This document shows, piece by piece, positions 26,193 through 33,740 of a DNA stretch of 64,000 nucleotides (position 1 is the stretch's first letter; the number at the start of each line of letters is the position of its first letter). The stretch spans positions 1 to 64,000 of the forward strand of contig JAECRO010000009.1 of the NCBI GenBank assembly GCA_016000195.1, written 5' to 3'. The DNA comes from Burkholderiales bacterium. Its GTDB lineage: Bacteria; Pseudomonadota; Gammaproteobacteria; Burkholderiales; Burkholderiaceae_C. The notes below the pieces were generated by a model. That model searched no databases. It was given only the letters and a program-made list of their open reading frames with translations, and had not been told where the DNA came from. A program made the translations under genes and the position numbers.

Positions 26193-27701
26193 TCAGACTC
26201 CCACGGCGATGGTTTGCGACTGGGCCTGCATTTGCGCGGCCAGGGGGACGGGAGGCGCGGAATCCGCTTCCAGTATCCAGGTGTCCTTGGTGCCGCCGCC
26301 CTGCGACGAATTGACCACCAGCGAGCCGTCCTTCAGCGCCACGCGCGTCAGCCCGCCGGGCACCATCTGCACTTCCTTGCCGCTCAGCACGAAGGGGCGC
26401 AGGTCGATGTGGCGCGGGGCAATGCCGCTTTCCACATAGGTCGGGCAGGTGGACAGGCTCAGCGTGGGCTGGGCGATGTAGCCCGCAGGATTGGCCAGCA
26501 GCGCGGCGCGGAAGTCCTCGATTTCGGCCTTGGTCGAGGCCGGCCCGACCAGCATGCCGTAGCCGCCGGCGCCATGGACTTCCTTGACAACCAGATCCTT
26601 CAGGTTGGCCAGGGTGTAGTTCAGGTCGTCCTTGTTGCGGCACATGTAGGTCGGAACGTTCTTGAGGATCGGCTTTTCGCCGAGGTAAAACTCGATCATC
26701 TTCGGCACGTAGGGGTAAATCGACTTGTCGTCGGCCACGCCGGTGCCGATGGCGTTGCAGATGGCGACGTTGCCGCTGCGGTACACGTTGAGCAGGCCGG
26801 CGCAGCCCAGCGTTGAGTTGGGCCTGAAGGCCAGCGGGTCGAGGAAGTCGTCATCGACACGGCGATAGATCACATCGACGCGCCTGGGGCCGCGCGTGGT
26901 GCGCATGTACACAAAGTTGTCCTTGACGAACAGGTCCAGGCCCTCGACCAGCTCGACGCCCATTTGCTGGGCCAGGAAGGCGTGTTCAAAATAAGCCGAG
27001 TTGTGCATGCCGGGCGTCAGCACCACCACGGTGGGCTCGGCGGTCGCGGGCGGTGCCATGGCGCGCAGGGTTTCCAGCAGCAGGTCGGGGTAATGCTCGA
27101 CCGGGGCGACGCGGTTCTGGCTGAACAGCTCGGGGAAAAGCCGCATCATCATCTTGCGGTCTTCCAGCATGTAGCTCACGCCGCTGGGCACGCGCAGGTT
27201 GTCTTCGAGCACGTAATACTCGCCCTCGCCCTGCGCGTCAGGAGCGCGCACGATGTCGATGCCGCTGATGTGCGAGTAGATGTTGCCCGGCACGGTGACG
27301 CCGATCATTTCGGGGCGGAACTGCGCATTCTGGAAAATCTGCTCCGACGGAATCACGCCGGCCTTGATGATTTCCTGGTCGTGGTACACGTCGTGGATGA
27401 AGCGGTTGAGCGCCGTGACCCGCTGGATCAGGCCCTTTTCCATCGAGGCCCATTCGTGCGCCGGAATGATGCGGGGAATCAGGTCAAAGGGAATCAGCCG
27501 CTCGGTGCCCGAGCCGTCTTCGTCCTTGTCGCCATAGACCGCAAAGGTGATGCCGACGCGGCGGAAAATCATTTCTGCCTCGGCGCGGCGCGCCTGCATC
27601 ACATCGGCGGGCTGCCGGGCCAGCCAGCGCTGATAGCTCTGGTAGTGTTTGCGCACGCTGGAAGTGCTTTCATTCATCTCGTCAAACATCGGTCGGCTCA
27701 T
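26193..27701 (-). CDS. circularly permuted ATP-grasp protein (DUF404/DUF407)
   Basis: 502-residue predicted ATP-dependent carboxylate-amine/thiol ligase with permuted ATP-grasp fold. Visible blocks: FRRVGITFAVYGDKDEDG, RIIPAHEWASMEKGLIQRV, YVLEDNLRVPSGVSYMLEDR, VVVLTPGMHNSAYFEHAFLA, VKEVHGAGGYGMLVGP and SLSTCPTYVESGIAPRHIDL. It is the first gene of the operon with alpha-E and transglutaminase genes. Homologous clusters have been proposed to make and process a peptide-like product, but no substrate is known. The start is the ATG of MSRPMFDEMNES. Confidence 0.93.
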   Translation of the reverse strand: MSRPMFDEMNESTSSVRKHYQSYQRWLARQPADVMQARRAEAEMIFRRVGITFAVYGDKDEDGSGTERLIPFDLIPRIIPAHEWASMEKGLIQRVTALNRFIHDVYHDQEIIKAGVIPSEQIFQNAQFRPEMIGVTVPGNIYSHISGIDIVRAPDAQGEGEYYVLEDNLRVPSGVSYMLEDRKMMMRLFPELFSQNRVAPVEHYPDLLLETLRAMAPPATAEPTVVVLTPGMHNSAYFEHAFLAQQMGVELVEGLDLFVKDNFVYMRTTRGPRRVDVIYRRVDDDFLDPLAFRPNSTLGCAGLLNVYRSGNVAICNAIGTGVADDKSIYPYVPKMIEFYLGEKPILKNVPTYMCRNKDDLNYTLANLKDLVVKEVHGAGGYGMLVGPASTKAEIEDFRAALLANPAGYIAQPTLSLSTCPTYVESGIAPRHIDLRPFVLSGKEVQMVPGGLTRVALKDGSLVVNSSQGGGTKDTWILEADSAPPVPLAAQMQAQSQTIAVGV

Positions 27702-27794
27702 AAGCTTAAATTTCCGTCTTGGTTTGCAATCAGCAAGGTGCCTTCACCATAGCTTAGCAAGTTGTGCGCCATATAAGTGCATGGGACCGCATAT

Positions 27795-30344
27795 TTAAGG
27801 CCCCTGCGCAGGCTGCCAGTAACGCTGGCCGGCCTGGCGCTGGCAGCCAATCTCCGCCGGCGCCACGCTCCGCCAGCTGGCCGCGCCGCACTGCGGCGAG
27901 CGGACCAGCCGGATGCCGCGCTCGCCGTAGCGCGCCACCACCCCGGCGACCGGATGGCCGAAGCGGTTGCGGTAGCCCGCCTGGACCAGCGCCAGCTGCG
28001 GCCGCACCGCATCCAGAAACACCGCGCTCGACGAAGTCTTGCTGCCATGGTGCGGCACCAGCAAAAAGTCGGCCTTCAGGCGCTCCGGGTTGCTTGAAGC
28101 CAGTTTCAACTCCTGCGGCGCTTCGATGTCGCCGGCCAGCAGGGCGGTCCGGGCGCCGCTGGAGATGCGCAGCACGCAGCTCATGGCATTGGACTTGCCG
28201 GGCAGCGCGTAGTCGGCGGCCGCCGGGTGCAGCACCTCGAAATCCACCCCGTCCCAGGTCCAGCGCTGGCCGGCGGTGCAGCGGGTTGACGGGCGCAAGG
28301 CCTGCAATTCATGGCCGTCCGCAATCGAGCTGAGCAGGCTGGCCTGCGGCTGCATGACCAGCACGGCCAGCGCGCCGCCGGTGTGGTCGCTGTCGCGGTG
28401 GCTGAGCATCAGGATGTCGATGCGCTCGCCCAATGCCCGCAGCAGCGGCACCAGCACACGGTTGCCGGCATCGCTTTCGCGCGAGAAGCGCGGGCCGGTG
28501 TCGTACAGCAAGGTGTGGCCGGCCGTGCGCACCAGCACCGCATTGCCCTGGCCGATGTCAGCGGCCAGCAGTTCGAACTGGCCGGGCGCCACCCGCGCAG
28601 GCTGCCACAGCAAGACTGGCAGCAGCAGCGGAATGCCCAGCAGGCGCCAGTTCCAGGGCAGGCGCATCGCAATCAGGCCCCCGCCCAGCACTCCGGCCAC
28701 GGCGCACCATAACGGTGCAGACGCCCCACTAAGCGACGCCAGAGGCCAGCTAGCCAGCCCCTGGAGGAACAGCGCAAGCAAGCCCACGGCCCAGGCAGCA
28801 ACGCTCCATATTGGTGCATACAGAACGCCCAGCATGGCCAGCGGCGTGACCAGCAGCGTCACCCACGGAATCGCCACCGCATTGGCCAGCAAGCCGACCA
28901 GCGACACCTGGTTGAACAGCAGCAGCGACAGCGGCGTCAGCGCCAGCGTGACCACCCACTGTTCGCGCATAGCGTGCAGCAGGCCGGCCAGCGGCCTGGC
29001 CAGCCAGCGGGGCAAAAAATTTGAATCAAACTGGCCTTCCGCGCTTGTCCCGCTTGCGCCAGCAGCTCCTGAATCCGTAGCAAACAGCACGCCGACCGCG
29101 ACAAATGACAGCCAGAATCCGGCCTGCATCAAGGCCCACGGGTCCAGCACCACCACCATGGCCATGGCCAGCAGCCAGGTTTGCAGCCACGGCCACTGCC
29201 GGCCGCTGCGGCGCAGCAGCACCACCGTGGCAAGCATCAAAATGGTGCGCTGGGCCGGCACGCCCCAGCCCGAAAACAGGGCGTACAAGGCCGCCAGCAG
29301 CAGCCCACCCAAGGCCCCGGCGCTGCTTGCCGGCAGGGCCAGGCAGAGCCAGGGCGTCAGCCGGGCCGAGCGCCGCCACAGTCTGCCGATCAGCAGGGAC
29401 GCGACCCAGGCAAACATCGTGATGTGCAGGCCCGAGATGCTCATCAGGTGCGCGACTCCGGTTGCGCGAAACACGTCCCAGTCGGCGCGCTCGATGGCAT
29501 TTTGGTCGCCCACCACCAGCGCGGCCAGCACGCCGGCGCGCTGCCGGTCGTCCACGCGCGCCTCAATCGCCTCGCGCACCGACTGGCGCGCGCGCTCCAC
29601 GCCGTAGCGCCAGCGGCTGCCTGAAAGCCTGAGCGGCGGCGCATCGTGCAGCGTGGCGCGCACGTAGCCGGTGGCCTGCACGCCCTGCTCCCAGAGCCAG
29701 AGTTCGTAGTCGAAGCCGTGCGGGTTGCTGTTGCCGTGCGGCGCCTTCAGGCGCACCGTCATCTGCCAGCGCTCGCCGGCACGCAGCCGCTGCGGCTGGC
29801 GCTGCAGGTCCAGCGCCAGCTCGGACGCATCGCTGCTTTCGACCGACGCGCTTTTCGTCTCGCGCGGCGCAAAACCCGCATACCAGCCCAGCATGATCTG
29901 CGGCGGCAGCGCCACCGCCCGGCCATCAAGCGACGCCGATTCGATGCCCAGGCGAAAGCGCAGCGCGTCTTCACTGAACTGCGGCATCGCCAGCACCGTT
30001 CCCATGACGTCAATGTCGCGCCCTTCCAGCGCCGGGTTCAGCGCCGTCGCCTGAAAAGCGCCGGCCCGCCAGCCGGTCAGCGCAAAGCCCAGCAAAGCGG
30101 CCATCAAGAACACCATCAGGCGGGCAATGACCGAAGCCGGGCGTGGCTGGATTCGCCTTGAAACCTTCAGGCCCGGCAGACCGCAGGCCATGGCAAACGC
30201 CAGCGCCGCCAAGCCGGCATAGCCTTCGGCAGGCCACAGCGCGGGCTGCTGCAACTGCGCCGCCACGCCGGCGATGAAGCCGGCCAGCGCAAGCCCAAAG
30301 CTTGCCGGGCTGGCGGGCGGCCGGGCGACAAGGGGAAAAACCAC
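27795..30344 (-). CDS. comEC: DNA internalization competence protein ComEC/Rec2
   Basis: Inner-membrane channel for uptake of single-stranded DNA in natural transformation. 849 residues, GTG start. Order: N-terminal transmembrane helices and DUF4131 region, the competence domain with HLMSISGLHITMFAWVASLL (about residues 300-320) and a bundle of helices, then a C-terminal metallo-beta-lactamase domain (LAADIGQGNAVLVRTAGHTL, LSHRDSDHTGGALAVL, FLLVPHHGSKTSSS). The full set of motifs suggests a functional protein. Uptake pilus genes are not in this window. Confidence 0.93.
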   Translation of the reverse strand: MVFPLVARPPASPASFGLALAGFIAGVAAQLQQPALWPAEGYAGLAALAFAMACGLPGLKVSRRIQPRPASVIARLMVFLMAALLGFALTGWRAGAFQATALNPALEGRDIDVMGTVLAMPQFSEDALRFRLGIESASLDGRAVALPPQIMLGWYAGFAPRETKSASVESSDASELALDLQRQPQRLRAGERWQMTVRLKAPHGNSNPHGFDYELWLWEQGVQATGYVRATLHDAPPLRLSGSRWRYGVERARQSVREAIEARVDDRQRAGVLAALVVGDQNAIERADWDVFRATGVAHLMSISGLHITMFAWVASLLIGRLWRRSARLTPWLCLALPASSAGALGGLLLAALYALFSGWGVPAQRTILMLATVVLLRRSGRQWPWLQTWLLAMAMVVVLDPWALMQAGFWLSFVAVGVLFATDSGAAGASGTSAEGQFDSNFLPRWLARPLAGLLHAMREQWVVTLALTPLSLLLFNQVSLVGLLANAVAIPWVTLLVTPLAMLGVLYAPIWSVAAWAVGLLALFLQGLASWPLASLSGASAPLWCAVAGVLGGGLIAMRLPWNWRLLGIPLLLPVLLWQPARVAPGQFELLAADIGQGNAVLVRTAGHTLLYDTGPRFSRESDAGNRVLVPLLRALGERIDILMLSHRDSDHTGGALAVLVMQPQASLLSSIADGHELQALRPSTRCTAGQRWTWDGVDFEVLHPAAADYALPGKSNAMSCVLRISSGARTALLAGDIEAPQELKLASSNPERLKADFLLVPHHGSKTSSSAVFLDAVRPQLALVQAGYRNRFGHPVAGVVARYGERGIRLVRSPQCGAASWRSVAPAEIGCQRQAGQRYWQPAQGP

Positions 30345-30481
30345 GGGCGTGCCTTTCTTGGCTTGTGACGGGTTCGACAGGCTCGCACCGGCTCAAAAAA
30401 CCGGGCGAATGGCAGAGCTTAACGCGCGGCATCGGGCGGGCCGGCAGTGCGTTAATATGCAACAGTCCGAAAGCCCAATTC

Positions 30482-30547
30482 GCTACTTTATTGATAGCAT
30501 CAGGTGCATGCGCTGATTGCGCAAACACTGTATTTGATTCGTTTTTC
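30482..30547 (+). repeat. dispersed GCTAT/ATAGC repeat upstream of ridA-like gene
   Basis: TACTTTATTGATAGCATCAG, then GCATGCGCTGATTGCGCAAA and a T-rich end. It occupies the stretch 20-85 bp before the start codon and probably overlaps the promoter or 5' leader. Confidence 0.5.
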
Positions 30548-30566
30548 ACCCTTTACACCCAGCCCC

Positions 30567-31037
30567 ATGACCACCAGCACCCACCCCATCTACGCAAAGC
30601 TCAAGTCCCTCAACATCACGCTGCCCGAAGTGGCCGCGCCAGCCGCCGCCTACCTGCCCTTCGTGCAGACCGGCAAGCTGGTGTTCCTGAGCGGCCACCT
30701 GGCCAAGCGGGACGGCCAGGTCATCGTCGGCCAGCTCGGCAAGAACGTGAGCACCGAGGAAGGCAAGGCTGCGGCCCGCCTGATCGCGATTGACCTGATG
30801 GGCACGCTGCACGCCGCCGTCGGCGACCTGGGCAAAATCAAGCGCATCGTGAAAGTCATGAGCCTGGTCAACTCGACCGGCGACTTCACCGAACACCACC
30901 TGGTCACCAACGGCTGCAGCGAGCTGCTGGGCGAAGTGTTTGGTGACGCCGGCAAGCACGCCCGCAGTGCCTTCGGCGTGGCGCAGATCCCGCTGGGCGC
31001 GTGCGTGGAAATCGAGCTGATTGCCGAGGTGGACTGA
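30567..31037 (+). CDS. RidA/YjgF-family protein
   Basis: 156 residues. The family includes enamine/imine deaminases that clear reactive 2-aminoacrylate, though several subfamilies have other or unknown roles. Visible blocks: FVQTGKLVFLSGHLAKRDGQ, GKNVSTEEGKAAARLIAIDL, and the C-terminal HARSAFGVAQIPLGACVEIE with the substrate-binding Arg. At 156 residues it belongs to the longer subfamily rather than the 128-residue RidA proper, so deaminase activity is uncertain. The start is the ATG of MTTSTHPIYAKL; the open frame upstream runs through the dispersed repeat. Confidence 0.88.
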   Translation: MTTSTHPIYAKLKSLNITLPEVAAPAAAYLPFVQTGKLVFLSGHLAKRDGQVIVGQLGKNVSTEEGKAAARLIAIDLMGTLHAAVGDLGKIKRIVKVMSLVNSTGDFTEHHLVTNGCSELLGEVFGDAGKHARSAFGVAQIPLGACVEIELIAEVD

Positions 31038-31104
31038 CGCTTGCCCGCCCTGTGATTTGGAACTGCCGGGCGGACGTTTCAAATCATGAAGTGTGTAAGA
31101 CTTG

Positions 31105-31131
31105 GCAAGGCGCCGATGGCGCCCGGTTTTT
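31105..31131 (+). terminator. probable terminator after ridA-like gene
   Basis: A perfect GGCGCC-GAT-GGCGCC hairpin followed within three bases by five T residues, about 70 bp after the ridA-like stop. Confidence 0.5.
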
Positions 31132-31300
31132 CTCCTTCCCCCAAAGGCGGGAATGAGCAAGTCAGTACGCCCGGCGGGCGATTCGCGCAGCACGCGCCAA
31201 AGGCCAGCGGCGTTTTACAGCGCAGGCAGGGTAACGTCCCGCATTCAAACCTCATCCTGCGGGTGTAGAGTGGGCGCCCACTCGTCACACGGGATGCACC

Positions 31301-33613
31301 ATGCCGACACCCACCTTCCAGCGCCTGTCGCCGGAGCAGTTCGAGCAACTGCTGGAGAATTTTCCCTTCACCCGGAAAATCGACGCGGTGCACATGCACC
31401 ACACCTGGCGGCCCCGGCAGGCCGACTTTCGCGGCCACGACACGATTGTCTCGATGTGGCGCCACCACACACAGGTCAACGGCTGGAGCGACATCGCGCA
31501 GCACATCACCATCGACCCCGAGGGCATGATCTGGCTGGGCCGCAACTGGAACCTGCCGCCGGCCAGCGCCGCCGGGCACAACGGCAACAAGGCCTTCGGC
31601 CCCTTCATGTTCGAGATGATCGGCGACTTCGACCAGGGCCGCGACCCGTTCGGCGGCCTGCAAAAGGAAACCGCGCTGCGGGTCGTGGCGCTGGTGCAGG
31701 CGCGCTTTCACCTGCCGGCCGGCAGCCTGCGCTTTCACAACGCCATGTCGCCCAAGTCGTGCCCCGGCAGCGCGCTGGTGTACCAAGACATCCTGGCCGA
31801 GGTCGAGCTCGTCAGGCAGGAGCTGCAGGCGGCGGGCACGCGCGATGCCGCCCGGCAGCAGCCTTTTCCTGATGAAACCGGCAGGAACATCGCCGAAGCC
31901 ATCCGCTCGCTGTCGCGCGTCACCGACAACGCCGGCGAGTCCGGCGACGCCGAGCTGTCGCATGACGAGCGCGAAGCCGGCCTCACCCCGGCGGCAGGCC
32001 CCAGCCCCGCCGCCAGCGTGCAAAGCCGTGATTCAGGCCTGGACACGGCAGCGCTGAACGCCCTGCGGCCGCACCTGGTCAACCTGAAGGCCGGCCGCCT
32101 TTCAGGCGAGGGTGAAGCCAGTTCGACCCCTGAAGACATTGATGCGATTTTCGAGCAGCATTTGCCGCAGGCGGTCAGCGAACTACCCACCGGCCAGAAG
32201 CTGCGCCTGCTGTTTTATGCACACGGCGGCCTGGTGTCCGAAGCCAGCGGACTGCAGATCGCCCACAAGCACATCGACTGGTGGCGCCGCAACGGCGTCT
32301 ATCCGGTCTATTTCATCTGGGAAACCGGCTTTTTCGAGACCATCGGCCAGTTGCTCGGCCGCGCGCAGCAGGGCAGCCGCGCCGTGTCGCGCGGTCTTGC
32401 CGACTTCACGACCGACCCGCTGATCGAGATTGGCGCGCGCGTCCTGCAGGGGCCGCGCATCTGGGGCGGCATGAAGTCGAGCGCCGAGCATGCGGTGGAT
32501 CCACCGTCAGGCAGCGGCGACATCGGCGGCGGCGCGCACTATGTCGCCCGCCAGCTGAAGGCGTTTTGCGACGCCCACGCCGGGCAGGTTGAACTGCATG
32601 CGGTCGGGCACAGCGCGGGCTCGATTTTTCACAGCCACTTCCTGCCGCTGGCGCACGGGCTGGGCGTGCCGGCGTTCAGGACGGCGCATTTCCTGGCGCC
32701 CGCAGTGCGCGTCGATACCTTCAGGCAGCACCTGCTGGAGCACATCGGGCCAGGGCGGGCGGTGGAATCCCTGACGCTCTACACCATGCGCCGGGATTTC
32801 GAGCGCCAGGACAACTGCGCGCAGATCTACCGCAAGTCGCTGCTCTACCTGATCTTCAACGCCCTGGAAGAGCGGCGCGCCACCGCCATCCTCGGGCTGG
32901 AGGAAAGCCTGCGCGGCGACGCCGGCCTCAAGCGCCTGTTCGGCCTGGGCGCAACGGCTGCAACGCCTTCGAGCGTGGTCTGGTCGCCCACGCCGGGCGA
33001 CACCGGCCGCTCGGCCAGCACCTCCCAGTCGCACGGCGGCTTTGACGACGATGCGCCGACCATGAACAGCGTCGTGCGCCGGGTTCTGGACAAGCCCGAC
33101 GCCGCCGACATCGCCGCCTATCCGGCCGCGCGCGCCGCATCGCGGCCCTGGATCGAGGAAGTTGACTGGCCCGCCGACTTCGACTTCACGGCCGTACCCC
33201 CGGCAGGCGCCGGTTATGTGGCGGCGGCGGTGGCGCCACCCGCCAAAACGCCGGTTCCAGCGCTACCCTGCATGCCACTGGCGGGCAATGGCAGCGGCGA
33301 CTTCACCCGGCGCGCGACGAAGGTGCTGGCCGCAGGCATCGACGGCCTGAGCAACGAGGAGTTCCTGCGCCGCGTGCTGGCCGAGTTCGGCTGCGCGGCA
33401 CATCAGGCGCCGATGCTCGATTGCGCCGACGATGCGCGCGCGGGCGCACTGCTGCAGCCGCTGGCCGCCGGCAGCCGGGCGCCAAAAAGCAGGGAACCGG
33501 CCACGACTTCAGGCCCGCCCGGTGACGCCGCCTTGCTGCAGGCCGTGAACGGGCTGGCGCAGGCGGTGCAGGCGCTGGCCGCCGCGCGAGAGCCTTTTTG
33601 CACTGGTGCATAG
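31301..33613 (+). CDS. N-acetylmuramoyl-L-alanine amidase-like / alpha-beta hydrolase fusion protein
   Basis: 770 residues. The N-terminal third looks like a zinc amidase of the Amidase_2/PGRP fold: tandem His33-His34 (VHMHHTW), QHITIDPEGMIWLGRNWNLP, and His146...Cys154 (FHNAMSPKSCPG) as probable zinc ligands. Residues about 290-560 form an alpha/beta-hydrolase: LRLLFYAHGGLVSEASG (oxyanion-hole region) and the nucleophile elbow AVGHSAGSIFHSHF with Ser438. The last 200 residues are low-complexity, Ala/Pro-rich, with a Cys-containing segment. No signal peptide or transmembrane helix is visible. I do not recognise this combination from a named family. It could be a cell-wall/lipid-active effector or a housekeeping enzyme; no secretion or immunity gene is adjacent. 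It stands alone behind a terminator. Confidence 0.7.
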   Translation: MPTPTFQRLSPEQFEQLLENFPFTRKIDAVHMHHTWRPRQADFRGHDTIVSMWRHHTQVNGWSDIAQHITIDPEGMIWLGRNWNLPPASAAGHNGNKAFGPFMFEMIGDFDQGRDPFGGLQKETALRVVALVQARFHLPAGSLRFHNAMSPKSCPGSALVYQDILAEVELVRQELQAAGTRDAARQQPFPDETGRNIAEAIRSLSRVTDNAGESGDAELSHDEREAGLTPAAGPSPAASVQSRDSGLDTAALNALRPHLVNLKAGRLSGEGEASSTPEDIDAIFEQHLPQAVSELPTGQKLRLLFYAHGGLVSEASGLQIAHKHIDWWRRNGVYPVYFIWETGFFETIGQLLGRAQQGSRAVSRGLADFTTDPLIEIGARVLQGPRIWGGMKSSAEHAVDPPSGSGDIGGGAHYVARQLKAFCDAHAGQVELHAVGHSAGSIFHSHFLPLAHGLGVPAFRTAHFLAPAVRVDTFRQHLLEHIGPGRAVESLTLYTMRRDFERQDNCAQIYRKSLLYLIFNALEERRATAILGLEESLRGDAGLKRLFGLGATAATPSSVVWSPTPGDTGRSASTSQSHGGFDDDAPTMNSVVRRVLDKPDAADIAAYPAARAASRPWIEEVDWPADFDFTAVPPAGAGYVAAAVAPPAKTPVPALPCMPLAGNGSGDFTRRATKVLAAGIDGLSNEEFLRRVLAEFGCAAHQAPMLDCADDARAGALLQPLAAGSRAPKSREPATTSGPPGDAALLQAVNGLAQAVQALAAAREPFCTGA

Positions 33614-33680
33614 CGGGCATTGAAGGCTTGCGCCGGTCTTGCAGCCATGAATGGCAGCGCTGGAACGGCGGGCAGACCAA

Positions 33681-33740
33681 CCGCTATTAAATTAATAGCT
33701 TTTTTCGCCCGTCACCAAAGCGCCAGCAGCCATTTTTATC
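33681..33740 (+). repeat. dispersed GCTAT/ATAGC repeat, intergenic copy
   Basis: CCGCTATTAAATTAATAGC with a TTTTTTCGCCCGTC extension and an AAAGCGCCAGCAG block, in the gap between the convergent fusion-protein and parC genes. Confidence 0.5.

Noticed and set aside
30504-30566. N-terminal extension of the RidA-family protein
   Set aside because: The extension is encoded by the dispersed repeat and lacks family resemblance; the ATG at 30567 gives the expected start.
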